From LMUY01 sp964246185 (GTDB taxonomy: Bacteria > Pseudomonadota > Alphaproteobacteria > Acetobacterales > Acetobacteraceae): a DNA stretch of 64,000 nucleotides. How positions within the stretch are numbered: the first letter of the stretch is position 1; every line of letters starts with the position of its first letter. The DNA lies in NCBI GenBank assembly GCA_964246185.1, contig CAXTPP010000003.1:7194-71193 (forward strand). The letters are read 5' to 3'. The notes under the pieces were generated by a model. It worked only from the letters and a program-made list of their open reading frames with translations, was not told the DNA's origin and searched no databases. The translations under genes and the position numbers were made by a program. This document shows positions 33,035 through 41,886 of this stretch, in pieces.

Positions 33035-34168
33035 TCAGCCGGCTTGGGCCAGCCATCGCTGCGCCCCGGCGCGGGACTGGTTGATGACCTGGTGCATGTC
33101 GAGGTATTTATACGTGCCGCACCGCCCGATGAACTGGCATGAGCCGGTCCGGTCCGCCAAGTCCTTGTACTGGCTGTAGATCGCCTCGTAGCGACCGTCG
33201 CTGGTCTTCACCGGGTAATACCGCTCGTAGCCGTTGTCGGCGTAGTCGCACGGCTCCTCCAACGTGACCGTCTTGCGGCCGCTCTGCACGACGCGGTGGC
33301 CGGGCAGCCGTGCCCAGTCCGTCTCGCGCGTGTAGGGGCCGGCATCGGTGAAGTTGGTGACGGAGGCATGGCCGCCGCCGTAGCCGTCCGGTTCGCTGCG
33401 GTGATGGAAGCGGATGGAACGGTAGGGCAGCGGGCCGAACGCGTTGTCGAAGAACACGTCGATCGGCATGGAGTTGAAGCATGCATCAAACTCGCCCAGC
33501 ATGCTGCGTTCGAAACCCTGGCCCAGCGTGACGTGGATGCGCCCATGGTCCAGCAGCCGCCCGAACAGCGCGGTGTAGCCGTCCCGCACCAGGTATTGGT
33601 GCCGGTCGTTCGGGAAATACCGGTCCTCGTCGTCATCGCGCAGCGGAATGCGCTTGACCACGGCGGCATCCAGCTCCTCCAGGTCGAGCGCCCACATCTT
33701 CTTCGTGTATGGCCGGAAGAACAGGTCCGTCAGCAGCGGGCCGATGCGCGAGCGCAGATACTCGCCGGCGTTGCGCGGCTCGGCGATCGGTTCGCCCTGG
33801 CTGGCAAGGAATGCGGCCACCGCGCCGCTATCCGCCAGGCTAAGCCCGAACACGGCGTTGATGGTCTGGCGGTTGACCGGCAGAGGGACCCGGCGGCCGG
33901 GCGGCACCGTCGCCTCCACCTTGTGCTCGTAGGGCACCAGATCGCCGAAGCGCCCCAGCCATGCCACCACATCCTCGTTGTTGGTATGGAAAAGGTGCGG
34001 GCCATAGCGGTGGACCCGCACGCCGTCCGCGCTCACCTCGTCATAGGCGTTGCCGGCGATGTGGGGCCGTTGGTCGATCAGGCTGACGTGATGGCCGGCC
34101 TCGGCCAGTTCGCGCGCGTAGCAGGCGCCGGCAAACCCCGCGCCGACCACCAGAACCCTCTGCTTCAT
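33035..34168 (-). CDS. glf: UDP-galactopyranose mutase
   Basis: A 377-residue FAD enzyme that interconverts UDP-galactopyranose and UDP-galactofuranose for cell-surface glycans. The dinucleotide motif VVGAGFAGACYARELA is at the N-terminus. YGPHLFHTNNEDV, FFRPYTKKMWALDLEEL and YYPVKTSDG are strongly diagnostic of Glf. The length is typical. The neighbouring GT39-type glycosyltransferase may act on the same envelope glycans, but the genes are separated by a PLP dehydratase. Confidence 0.95.
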   Translation of the reverse strand: MKQRVLVVGAGFAGACYARELAEAGHHVSLIDQRPHIAGNAYDEVSADGVRVHRYGPHLFHTNNEDVVAWLGRFGDLVPYEHKVEATVPPGRRVPLPVNRQTINAVFGLSLADSGAVAAFLASQGEPIAEPRNAGEYLRSRIGPLLTDLFFRPYTKKMWALDLEELDAAVVKRIPLRDDDEDRYFPNDRHQYLVRDGYTALFGRLLDHGRIHVTLGQGFERSMLGEFDACFNSMPIDVFFDNAFGPLPYRSIRFHHRSEPDGYGGGHASVTNFTDAGPYTRETDWARLPGHRVVQSGRKTVTLEEPCDYADNGYERYYPVKTSDGRYEAIYSQYKDLADRTGSCQFIGRCGTYKYLDMHQVINQSRAGAQRWLAQAG

Positions 34169-34249
34169 CGATCATCCTACATTGGCCCAACCGGGATCAG
34201 CCCGGTGCCGGGCGGCGCTGGTAGCATGGCCCCCGCCATTTGGGCCATA

Positions 34250-35215
34250 TCAGGCGGCGAGCGCGCGGGTGAAGATCGCCGGGTCCACGTTGCCGCCGCT
34301 GAGCACGATGCCGACGACCAGGCCGCGCGCCTGCCATCGTCCTGACAGCAGCGCCGCCAACGCCACCGCGCCGCCAGGCTCCACCGCCAGCTTAAGGTGG
34401 GTGAAGGCGAACGCCATGGCCGCGAGCACGTCCAGGTCCGACACGGTGACCGCTGCCGCGAGACGGGACTGGTTCACCGCGAAGGTCAGCTCGCCCGGCA
34501 TCGGGGTCAGCAGCGAGTCGCACAGCATGGACCCGCCCGGCGCGTTGGCCACCCGGCGTCCGGCTGCCAGGGAGCGGCCAGTGTCGTCCGAACCCTCCGG
34601 CTCCACCGCCACCATCTTCGTGCCGGGCGACATTCCCGCCATCGCCAGCGCGCATCCGGCCACCAGCCCGCCGCCGCCGGTGCAGACCAGCAGCGCGTCC
34701 ATCGCGGCCGGGGCGTCCTCCGCCATCTCCAGCCCCAGCGTGCCCTGCCCGGCGATCACGTCGCGGTGGTCGTAGGGCGGCACCAGCCGGGCGCCGGTGC
34801 GGGCGGCGAAGGCGGCGGACATTGCTTCCCGGCTCTGCGTCAGCCTGTCGTAATGGATGATTTCCGCCCCCCAGCGCCGGGTGCTCCCGACCTTGATGGC
34901 GGGCGCGTCGGCCGGCATGAACACGGTGGCCCGAGCGCCCACGGCCGCCGCGGCGCAGGCGACGGCCTGGCCATGGTTGCCGGAGGAGTGCGTGACCAGG
35001 CCTGCCGCCCGCTCCGCCTCGGTCAGGCGCAGGACGGCGTTGGCAGCGCCCCGCAGCTTGAACGACCCGGTGCGCTGCAGCGGCTCCGCCTTGACCAGCA
35101 CGGTCGCGCCGGTCCGCTCGTCCAAATAGGCGTTGCGAAGCAGCGGGGTGCGGACGATATGGCCGGCGATGCGGTCGCGGGCGTCGTACACGTCCTGGGT
35201 GGTCGGCAGCTCCAT
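34250..35215 (-). CDS. PLP-dependent threonine/serine dehydratase
   Basis: A 321-residue fold-type II PLP enzyme. The Schiff-base Lys is K53 in GSFKLRGA. The substrate loop SSGNHGQA and the phosphate-binding glycine loop CTGGGGLVAG are present. It deaminates Thr or Ser to a 2-keto acid. The protein lacks the C-terminal ACT-like regulatory domain of biosynthetic IlvA, so it belongs with the short catabolic/serine-racemase-like forms. It lies 12 bases downstream of the glycosyltransferase gene on the same strand. Confidence 0.9.
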   Translation of the reverse strand: MELPTTQDVYDARDRIAGHIVRTPLLRNAYLDERTGATVLVKAEPLQRTGSFKLRGAANAVLRLTEAERAAGLVTHSSGNHGQAVACAAAAVGARATVFMPADAPAIKVGSTRRWGAEIIHYDRLTQSREAMSAAFAARTGARLVPPYDHRDVIAGQGTLGLEMAEDAPAAMDALLVCTGGGGLVAGCALAMAGMSPGTKMVAVEPEGSDDTGRSLAAGRRVANAPGGSMLCDSLLTPMPGELTFAVNQSRLAAAVTVSDLDVLAAMAFAFTHLKLAVEPGGAVALAALLSGRWQARGLVVGIVLSGGNVDPAIFTRALAA

Positions 35216-35227
35216 CGGGCAGGCTCC

Positions 35228-36625
35228 TCAACGGCTGGGCAGCTGCACCATGTCCCCGCGCGCCGTCACGCGGAAGAGGTCGTACTCCTCCGCCACCACG
35301 CCGCCACGGCTGCGGGCGATGGATCCGGCCGGAACCATCGAGAGCCAGGGCGCCGGGTCGGGCGGGCTGGCGCGGCGGCTGCTGCGGATCAGCAGGCCCG
35401 CCTGTCCGGCGATCGGCGCGGTCGGCAGGGCGAACATGCTCCACCGCGACTCTGCCCCGATGACGGGGCCGGGCAGGTCGTGTGCGAGGAGGGAAGCCGT
35501 TGCATAGTTGTCTGCGGCCACGAAGGCGGCGTGGCGCGAGCCGATCTGCTCGGTGAACCCGGGCCATCCGCCCATCCGGAGTATCGTCGGGTCCAGCCGG
35601 CGCGGCAGGGCGAAGGCGACGGTGACCTGGACATAGACGACGCCGGTGACGGTAAAGCCGAGCCAGGCTGCCTGTCGCCAGAAGCGGGAGGCATAGGCCG
35701 CCGCGGCGATGCAAGCGGCGGGGAACAGCACGGCTGGCCAGTTTGCCTGCACGCGGTCGCCCAGCGCATGTTGCAGGAACACCGCCGCCCCCGGCACCGT
35801 CAGCGCCGCCAGCAGCGCGGGTGCGGACCCCTGGCGGCAGCGCCGGGCCGCCGCCCATACGCCCGCGGCGCACAGGATGGCCACTCCAGGCGTGCCGAGC
35901 GCCATTTGGCCCCCCAGCAGCTCGGCCAGATGCCCGGTCGCCGCCGCTGGACGCCAGGCGCCGGTGCGGCCGCCCTGCTTGGCGAAGCTGGCCCAGCCAT
36001 GTGCCGCGTTCCACCAGAACACCGGCGCGAAGCACACGGCGGCAAGCAACCCGCCGGCCCAGGGCCACGGGGTCAGAAGCCAGCGCCGCCCCTCCGGCGT
36101 CGCGGCCAGCCACAGGGCGATGCCGGCCCCGAGCAGCATAGCGGTGTACTTGCTGTCGAGCGCCGCGCCGGACAGCAGCCCGACGGCCAGCCACCACACG
36201 CCCTGCCCGGTCCGGATCAGCCGCGCCATCGCCCAGAGCGCCGCCGTCCAGAAGAACAGCAACGGGGTGTCAGGCGTCATCGTGACCGACCCTGCGCCGA
36301 GCAGCAGTGTGGCGTTCAACAGCGCCGCGGCCGGCACGCCCAGGCGGCGTCCGGGAAACAGGTTCTCCGCCGCCCGCGCCAGCAACACGGAGCCGCCCGC
36401 CGCCGCGAACGGGCTCAGCAGCCGGATGCCGAAGGTGCCTTGCCCAGCCAGCGCCGTGCCCGCGCGTATCCACAGCGCCACCATGGGCGGGTGATCCAGG
36501 TAGCCCGGCGCCAGGGCGCGCGACCACACCCAGTAGTAGGCCTCGTCCGTGGACAACGGAGTCCAGGCCGCCACTAACAGCCGTACAACCGTGAGCAGTC
36601 CAAGCAGGATCAGCGCACGTGCCAT
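35228..36625 (-). CDS. GT39/ArnT-like membrane glycosyltransferase
   Basis: About 465 residues with roughly ten membrane segments. The N-terminal loop STDEAYYWVWSRAL with the acidic pair is the catalytic motif of the PMT/ArnT (GT-C fold) family, which uses a polyprenyl-phosphate sugar at the periplasmic face. HPPMVALWIRAGTALAG following it is also typical. The acceptor is unknown. ATG at 36625 is preferred; an in-frame TTG at 36661 would add 12 residues. It is divergent from the methyltransferase gene. Confidence 0.82.
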   Translation of the reverse strand: MARALILLGLLTVVRLLVAAWTPLSTDEAYYWVWSRALAPGYLDHPPMVALWIRAGTALAGQGTFGIRLLSPFAAAGGSVLLARAAENLFPGRRLGVPAAALLNATLLLGAGSVTMTPDTPLLFFWTAALWAMARLIRTGQGVWWLAVGLLSGAALDSKYTAMLLGAGIALWLAATPEGRRWLLTPWPWAGGLLAAVCFAPVFWWNAAHGWASFAKQGGRTGAWRPAAATGHLAELLGGQMALGTPGVAILCAAGVWAAARRCRQGSAPALLAALTVPGAAVFLQHALGDRVQANWPAVLFPAACIAAAAYASRFWRQAAWLGFTVTGVVYVQVTVAFALPRRLDPTILRMGGWPGFTEQIGSRHAAFVAADNYATASLLAHDLPGPVIGAESRWSMFALPTAPIAGQAGLLIRSSRRASPPDPAPWLSMVPAGSIARSRGGVVAEEYDLFRVTARGDMVQLPSR

Positions 36626-36732
36626 ATCCGGGTCACTCGGCCGCACCGGCTTTTGCGTCAAGCCTATGGATGGTTGGACGGGCCGATCCCGGCTCGCTTA
36701 CTATCGGATATAGGCAGAATATTGGGGTCATT

Positions 36733-37539
36733 GTGAGCCAGTCGTATGTGCACGGCTACCGGCTGCGCGAGAACGAGCGGTTACAGGATCAGGCCGGGGC
36801 GTTGGTGGAGTTGTTGCACTCCGACACAGTGTACCCAGAAGGGTGCTCCGTCTTGGAAGCAGGCTGCGGGGTTGGAGCGCAAACCTTGACCCTGGCGCGC
36901 CGCAGCCCTGGCGCTCAATTCACATCCTTTGATGTTTCAGCAGCTTCGGTTGCGTCAGCGCGACGAGCCTGCGAGGCAGCAGGGCTGACCAACGTGCAGT
37001 TTCAGCAAGCAAACATCTTCGCATTGACGTTCGCCCCGGAGTCCTTCGACCACATTTTTATCTGTTTCGTTTTGGAGCACTTAGCACGGCCCTTGGAGGC
37101 GTTGGCCAGCCTAAACAAGCTGCTGAAGCCTGGAGGAACCATGACCGTTATCGACGGTGACCATGGTTCTGCTTATTTCCACCCAAACAATGACGAAGCG
37201 CACAGTGCCATCCGATGCCAGGTCGAGTTGCAGCGGGCGGCAGGCGGCGACGCGATGATTGGACGGCAAATCTACCCGCTTATGGTCGATGCCGGCCTGC
37301 ATTACGTCCGTGTCTCTCCCCGCGTCATGTATGTCGATGGGAGCAAGCCAGACCTTCTGGAATCCTTCACCTTGAGGACCTTTACCGCAATGATTGAAGG
37401 GGTCCGCAGCCAGGCGTTGGAGGCCAAGCTTACCGACGCCGAAACATTCGACGCCGGTATCCAAGCACTTCGCAGGACTGCGCAGACAGATGGCGTGTTC
37501 TGTTATACCTTCTTCAAAGGTGTCGGCAGAAAACCATGA
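36733..37539 (+). CDS. Class I SAM-dependent methyltransferase
   Basis: A 268-residue Rossmann-fold methyltransferase. Motif I is VLEAGCGVGAQT, followed by FTSFDVSAASV (the acidic residue that binds SAM ribose) and FDHIFICFVLEHL. LLKPGGTMTVIDGDHGS matches post-motif III. The target is unknown. GTG at 36733 (VSQSYVHGY) is chosen from family resemblance. The gene is less GC-rich than its neighbours and uses more A/T-ending codons, which may mean recent acquisition. Confidence 0.85.
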   Translation: MSQSYVHGYRLRENERLQDQAGALVELLHSDTVYPEGCSVLEAGCGVGAQTLTLARRSPGAQFTSFDVSAASVASARRACEAAGLTNVQFQQANIFALTFAPESFDHIFICFVLEHLARPLEALASLNKLLKPGGTMTVIDGDHGSAYFHPNNDEAHSAIRCQVELQRAAGGDAMIGRQIYPLMVDAGLHYVRVSPRVMYVDGSKPDLLESFTLRTFTAMIEGVRSQALEAKLTDAETFDAGIQALRRTAQTDGVFCYTFFKGVGRKP

Positions 37540-37545
37540 TTAAGC

Positions 37546-38175
37546 TCAGGGCTGCGTTGCCTGGAAGCTCTTGCGGTTGGAGACCATGTCCCACCAGGCC
37601 TGCACGCCGGGCATGCCCAGGAACTCCTCTTTGTGCGGCGTCAGCGTGATGTAGGCCATGATCGGGGCCAGGTAGAGGTCGGCAACGCTGACAGCCCCGC
37701 CGGCCAGCCAGAGCGATTGGCCCTTCAGCTTCATGATCTCGGTCAACGCCTTGCGGCCGTCGCGCAGGCCGGCGTGGTGCATCTCCGCGTTCTTGCCGCC
37801 CACGAAATCGGGGAACAGGTGGTAGGCGACGATGCCGCCGATGATCGGCAGATAGCCGTAGCTGTCGATGATGCTCACCACCATGTCCATCCGCGCCACC
37901 TCCTTGGCGTCCTGCGGCACCAGGGAAGCGCCGGGCAGCACGGCATCGAGGTAGCGCGCGATGGCGGGCGTCTCGATGATGCGGAAGCCGTCCACGTCCA
38001 CGACGGGCACCTTGCCGAACGGATGCCGCTGCATGTGCTCGGCGGTCTTCGGCTCGCCTTTGAGCACATCGACGGGCACCTGCTGGTAGTCCGTCACCTG
38101 CTTCTCGGCGAGCAGCATCCGCACCGTGCGGACATACGTCGAGCCGTTGAAGCCCCAGAGCGTGATCTCGGTCAT
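37546..38175 (-). CDS. Glutathione S-transferase family protein
   Basis: A 209-residue protein: an N-terminal thioredoxin-like domain (GSTYVRTVRMLLAEK, then FGKVPVVDVDGFRIIETPAIARYLD with the cis-Pro and the glutathione-binding ET pair) and a helical C-terminal domain with SVADLYLAPIMAYI. It would conjugate or reduce electrophiles with glutathione in the cytoplasm. The start may instead be ATG four codons upstream at 38187. It lies downstream of the Lrp-type regulator on the same strand. Confidence 0.9.
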   Translation of the reverse strand: MTEITLWGFNGSTYVRTVRMLLAEKQVTDYQQVPVDVLKGEPKTAEHMQRHPFGKVPVVDVDGFRIIETPAIARYLDAVLPGASLVPQDAKEVARMDMVVSIIDSYGYLPIIGGIVAYHLFPDFVGGKNAEMHHAGLRDGRKALTEIMKLKGQSLWLAGGAVSVADLYLAPIMAYITLTPHKEEFLGMPGVQAWWDMVSNRKSFQATQP

Positions 38176-38252
38176 TTCCTGTTCCATTGTTTGATGATCG
38201 TGCGCCCGGCTATCTGTAGCTTTGGCGGGAGCGGCGTCAATCAGGCCCGTCG

Positions 38253-38732
38253 TCAGACAGGCACGCCCGCGATGTTGCGGCTGGTGCGAATCGTCTGCAG
38301 CGTCTGCACCCGGGCGACCGAGTCGGCCCCGGTCAGCGCCTGCGTCAGGCGGTTCTCGTGCGCCGTGTCCCGCGCCACCAGGCGCAGCAGGAAATCCCCG
38401 CCGCCGCGGATCATGTGGCAGGCCCGCACCTCCGGCCAGGCGGCCACCATCCGCTCGAACGCGGCCAGCACGGCCTCCTTCTGGCTCTCCAGGCCGACGA
38501 TGGCGAAGAACTCGACCGGCCAGCCCAGCTTCGCCGGGTCAGTGTCGGCGTGGTAGCCGCGGATGATGCCCGCCTCCTCCAGCCGGCGCACCCGGCGCAA
38601 GCAGGGCGGGGCGGAGATGTCCGCGCGCCGGGCCAGCTCCACGTTGGTCATGCGGCCGTCCTCCTGCAGTTCACTGAGGATGCTGCGGTCGATGCCGTCC
38701 AGTTCCGGCGCCCCGGCGGGTGCGTGCTTCAT
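38253..38732 (-). CDS. Lrp/AsnC family transcriptional regulator
   Basis: A 159-residue protein with an N-terminal helix-turn-helix (LDGIDRSILSELQEDGR, then ELARRADISAPPCLRRVRRLEEAG) and a C-terminal RAM/effector domain containing HMIRGGGDFLLRLVARD. AGGA six bases before the ATG decides the start; upstream in-frame codons are not supported. It is divergent from the thioredoxin reductase-like gene, and the space between contains a tandem duplication that might serve as operator. Confidence 0.9.
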   Translation of the reverse strand: MKHAPAGAPELDGIDRSILSELQEDGRMTNVELARRADISAPPCLRRVRRLEEAGIIRGYHADTDPAKLGWPVEFFAIVGLESQKEAVLAAFERMVAAWPEVRACHMIRGGGDFLLRLVARDTAHENRLTQALTGADSVARVQTLQTIRTSRNIAGVPV

Positions 38733-38755
38733 GCGTCCTGCCAGCCTTGTCGTTG

Positions 38756-38805
38756 CGGTTGAGCGCGCCACGGCGCAACGCGGTTGAGCGTGCCACGGCG
38801 CAACA
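38756..38805. repeat. Tandem 25-bp duplication between the lrp-like and trxB-like genes
   Basis: A 25-base unit beginning CGGTTGAGCG and ending CACGGCGCAAC(G/A) is present twice head to tail (38756-38780 and 38781-38805) with two differences. It lies 24 bases upstream of the regulator's start codon, on the promoter side of both divergent genes. A paired regulator site or a slippage product are both possible. Confidence 0.7.
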
Positions 38806-38914
38806 ATGTTGCAGCCGCCCCTACTGGCAAGGGCCAGCTTGCACAAGGCCCGCTTGCACTAGACTGGAGCCGGGCAGATATCCTGGCGCACCATTGCAAG
38901 GCGCGGAACGACTC

Positions 38915-39916
38915 ATGCCACAGACGATCCACAGCCGCGTCCTGATCCTGGGCGGCGGCCCCGCCGGCTACACCGCCGCGATCTACGCCGCCCGCGCCAG
39001 CCTGTCCCCCTTGCTGGTGCAGGGCATGCAACCTGGCGGCCAGCTCACCATCACCACGGAGGTGGAGAACTACCCGGGCTTCGCCGAGGCGGTGCAAGGC
39101 CCGTGGCTGATGGAGCAGATGGCGGCGCAGGCGGCGCATGTCGGCACCCGCATGGTGGACGACGTCATCACCGCGCTCGACCTCGGCACCCACCCGTTCC
39201 GCGCCACCGGCGACGGCGGGGACACCTACACGGCCGACACGCTGGTGCTGGCGACGGGGGCGCAGGCCCGCTGGCTCGGCCTGCCGTCGGAAAAGGCGTT
39301 CGGCGGCGCCGGGGTGTCCGCCTGCGCCACCTGCGACGGGTTCTTCTTCCGCGGCAAGGACGTGGCGGTGGTCGGCGGCGGCAACACGGCGGTCGAGGAG
39401 GCGCTCTATCTCACCCACCACGCCCGCACCGTGACGGTGATCCATCGCCGGGCCAGCTTCCGAGCCGAGCGCATCCTGCAGGACCGGCTGTTCGCCAACC
39501 CGAAGGTGCGCGTGGTATGGGACAGCGCGGTGGAGGAAATCCTCGGCGCCGCCTCGCCCAAGGCCGTGACCGGCGTGCGGGTGCGGGACCATGCCGGCGC
39601 CGTCACCGACATCCCGGTGGACGGCGTGTTCGTCGCCATCGGGCATGACCCGGCCACCGCCCTGGTGCGCGGGCAACTGGAGCTGGACGAGGCTGGCTAC
39701 GTCCGCATCGCGCCCTGGTCCACCGCCACCAACATCGCCGGCGTGTTCGCCGCCGGGGACGTGGCGGACCCGCGGTATCGCCAGGCGGTGACCGCGGCCG
39801 GCATGGGCTGCATGGCCGCGCTGGAGGCCGAGAAGTTCCTCGCCGAGCACTCGCCGGTGCCCGCCCTGCGCGCCCGGGAGGCGCGGACCGAGCAAATGAT
39901 CGGCGCGTGGGACTGA
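38915..39916 (+). CDS. trxB: Thioredoxin-disulfide reductase
   Basis: A 333-residue flavoprotein. The FAD motif ILGGGPAGYTAAIYAARA is at the N-terminus, the redox-active CATC is near residues 137-140, the NADPH motif is VVGGGNTAVEEALYL, and the C-terminal GVFAAGDVADPRYRQAV is typical. It uses NADPH to reduce thioredoxin in the cytoplasm. The length is slightly above the usual 310-320. The LysR gene downstream is separated by 83 bases and is probably its own unit. Confidence 0.93.
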   Translation: MPQTIHSRVLILGGGPAGYTAAIYAARASLSPLLVQGMQPGGQLTITTEVENYPGFAEAVQGPWLMEQMAAQAAHVGTRMVDDVITALDLGTHPFRATGDGGDTYTADTLVLATGAQARWLGLPSEKAFGGAGVSACATCDGFFFRGKDVAVVGGGNTAVEEALYLTHHARTVTVIHRRASFRAERILQDRLFANPKVRVVWDSAVEEILGAASPKAVTGVRVRDHAGAVTDIPVDGVFVAIGHDPATALVRGQLELDEAGYVRIAPWSTATNIAGVFAAGDVADPRYRQAVTAAGMGCMAALEAEKFLAEHSPVPALRAREARTEQMIGAWD

Positions 39917-39999
39917 TTTAGCCCGGATTTGCGCGAGACATGCGGGCGGAGGCTGTTACTCTGCACCGCATGGCGGCGATTCCGGGAAAAGGACCAACG

Positions 40000-40884
40000 A
40001 TGGACTGGGACAAGCTGCGGGTGTTCCATGCCGTGGCGGAGGCCGGCAGCTTCACCCACGCCGGGGACGCGCTGAACCTCAGCCAGTCCGCCGTGAGCCG
40101 GCAGATCTCGGCGCTGGAGGAGAACCTGCAGGTCGCCCTGTTCCACCGCCATGCCCGCGGCCTGATCCTGACGGAGCAGGGCGAGAGCCTGAACCGTACG
40201 GTGCGCGACGTGTTCGCCAAGCTGGCGATGACCGAGGCCCTGCTGACGGAAAGCAAGGAGAAGCCGACCGGGCGGCTGAAGGTCACGACCACGGTGGGGT
40301 TCGGCTCGCACTGGCTGGCCTCCCGCGTGGGCAGCTTCCTAGCCGCCTACCCGGACGTGACGATGACGCTGCTGCTCGACGATTCAGACCTGGACCTGGC
40401 GATGCGAGAGGCGGACGTGGCCATTCGGATGCACGCGCCGAAGCAGCCGGACCTGGTGCAGCGCCACCTGATGACGATCCGGTGGAACATCGTCGCGTCC
40501 AAGCAATACCTGTCCCAGCGCGGCACGCCGGGCCGGCCGGAGGAGTTGGACGATCACGCGCTGATTCTGTTCGGCGACTACCGCCCGCCCGTAGCGGACA
40601 TCAACTGGCTGGCGCAGGCCGGACGGCGCGCTGGCCAGCCGCGCCGGGCGGTGCTGGAGGTGAACTCCCTGCACGCCATGGCGATGGCGGTGCGCGCCGG
40701 GGTTGGGATCGCGGCGTTGCCGACTTGGATGAGCGAGGAGTCGGAAGGGCTGCAAAGCATGCTGCCGGACTTGAAGCCACCGAAGATGGACGTGTACTTC
40801 GTCTATCCGGAGGAGCTGCGGAACTCGAAACGGGTCGCGGTTTTCCGGGATTTCCTGTTGGCAGAGATACAGGGGCTGCAATGA
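40000..40884 (+). CDS. LysR family transcriptional regulator
   Basis: A 294-residue regulator with the N-terminal winged helix (MDWDKLRVFHAVAEAGSF, LSQSAVSRQISALEE) and a periplasmic-binding-fold effector domain (from about residue 90). AAAAGGA stands six bases before the ATG. The gene ends 13 bases before the quinone oxidoreductase gene on the same strand, so that gene may be its target, although LysR genes are more often divergent from targets. Confidence 0.92.
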   Translation: MDWDKLRVFHAVAEAGSFTHAGDALNLSQSAVSRQISALEENLQVALFHRHARGLILTEQGESLNRTVRDVFAKLAMTEALLTESKEKPTGRLKVTTTVGFGSHWLASRVGSFLAAYPDVTMTLLLDDSDLDLAMREADVAIRMHAPKQPDLVQRHLMTIRWNIVASKQYLSQRGTPGRPEELDDHALILFGDYRPPVADINWLAQAGRRAGQPRRAVLEVNSLHAMAMAVRAGVGIAALPTWMSEESEGLQSMLPDLKPPKMDVYFVYPEELRNSKRVAVFRDFLLAEIQGLQ

Positions 40885-40903
40885 AGCGGGGGCTGCAATG
40901 AAG
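40872..40903. repeat. Tandem 17-bp-period duplication spanning the LysR stop and the next start
   Basis: GGGGCTGCAATGAAG occurs at 40872-40886 and again at 40889-40903. The first copy contains the LysR TGA, the second the ATG of the oxidoreductase. Before duplication the two genes would have met in an ATGA overlap, common elsewhere in this window. Confidence 0.65.
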
Positions 40904-41869
40904 GGCTGGACCGTCGATACGATCACGGCAGAGGGCGCAATGAGGCTGGCCGACCTGCCGGAGCCGTCTGCCGGCCCGGGCCAGTACGTGGTGGCGGTGG
41001 AGGCGGCGGGATTGAACTTCCTCGACTCGTTGATGCTGCGCGGCCAATACCAAGTGAAGCCCCCCCTGCCCTTCACGCCCGGCGTCGAGGCAGTCGGCCG
41101 GGTGGTGGCCCGGGGCGAGGGCGCTCCGCTGCCGGTGGGAACCCGTGTGGCGGCCAGCGGCCAGGGCGGCTATGCCGAGCGCATGGTGGCGAGCAAGGCC
41201 AGCGCCATCCCGGAGGACATCCCTGCCGCTGAGGCCGTGTCGCTGTTCGGAGTCGTGTACTGCACTGCCTGGCACGCGCTGCACAACCGCGCCGCGCTGC
41301 AACCGGGCGAGACCGTGCTGGTCCACGCGGCGGCCGGCGGCGTCGGCTCCGCCACTGTGCAGTTGGCTGCCGCCCATGGCTGCCCCGTGCTGGCGACCGC
41401 GGGCGGCCCGGCCAAGGTGGCGGTGGCGCGCGAGATGGGCGCCGGGCTGGCGATCAACTACGGCGCGGAAGACTGGGTGGAAGCCATACGCGCCCACACC
41501 AAGGGCCGGGGCGCGGACGTGATCTTTGATCCCGTCGGCGGCGAGGTCGGCGAGCGTAGCCTGCGCTGCCTGGCTTGGCACGGCCGTTACCTCGTGGTCG
41601 GCTTCGCTGCCGGGCCGATTCCAAGCCTGGCCTCGAACCGGCTGTTGCTGAAAGAATCGTTGGCCGTAGGCGTGTTCTGGGGGGCGGCCGACGCAGCTGA
41701 CCCCGGCTTGCGAGGCCGCACCCATGCCGCCCTGCTGGCGCTGCATCGCGAAGGTAAGGTGCGGCCATTGGTGCGTGGGCGTTTCGCGCTGGCGGAGGCG
41801 CAGGCCGCGCTGGCCTCCCTGGCTGGCCGGGGCAGCGTCGGCAAGGTCGTGCTTGAGATGGTAGGCTAG
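40898..41869 (+). CDS. NADPH:quinone oxidoreductase, zinc-independent MDR family
   Basis: A 323-residue medium-chain dehydrogenase/reductase. The N-terminal catalytic fold has GLNFLDSLMLRGQY and PGVEAVGRV, and the Rossmann half carries VLVHAAAGGVGSATVQLA. The zinc-ligand cysteines of alcohol dehydrogenases are missing, as in quinone oxidoreductases and related enoyl reductases. It would reduce quinones or conjugated carbonyls in the cytoplasm. It follows the LysR gene closely. Confidence 0.88.
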   Translation: MKGWTVDTITAEGAMRLADLPEPSAGPGQYVVAVEAAGLNFLDSLMLRGQYQVKPPLPFTPGVEAVGRVVARGEGAPLPVGTRVAASGQGGYAERMVASKASAIPEDIPAAEAVSLFGVVYCTAWHALHNRAALQPGETVLVHAAAGGVGSATVQLAAAHGCPVLATAGGPAKVAVAREMGAGLAINYGAEDWVEAIRAHTKGRGADVIFDPVGGEVGERSLRCLAWHGRYLVVGFAAGPIPSLASNRLLLKESLAVGVFWGAADAADPGLRGRTHAALLALHREGKVRPLVRGRFALAEAQAALASLAGRGSVGKVVLEMVG

Positions 41870-41886
41870 ACGAACAGTCAAAACTG

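Noticed and set aside
34397..36577. A 726-codon plus-strand frame across the dehydratase and glycosyltransferase genes
   Set aside because: It crosses two well-supported genes on the other strand, including their boundary, and has low-complexity composition.
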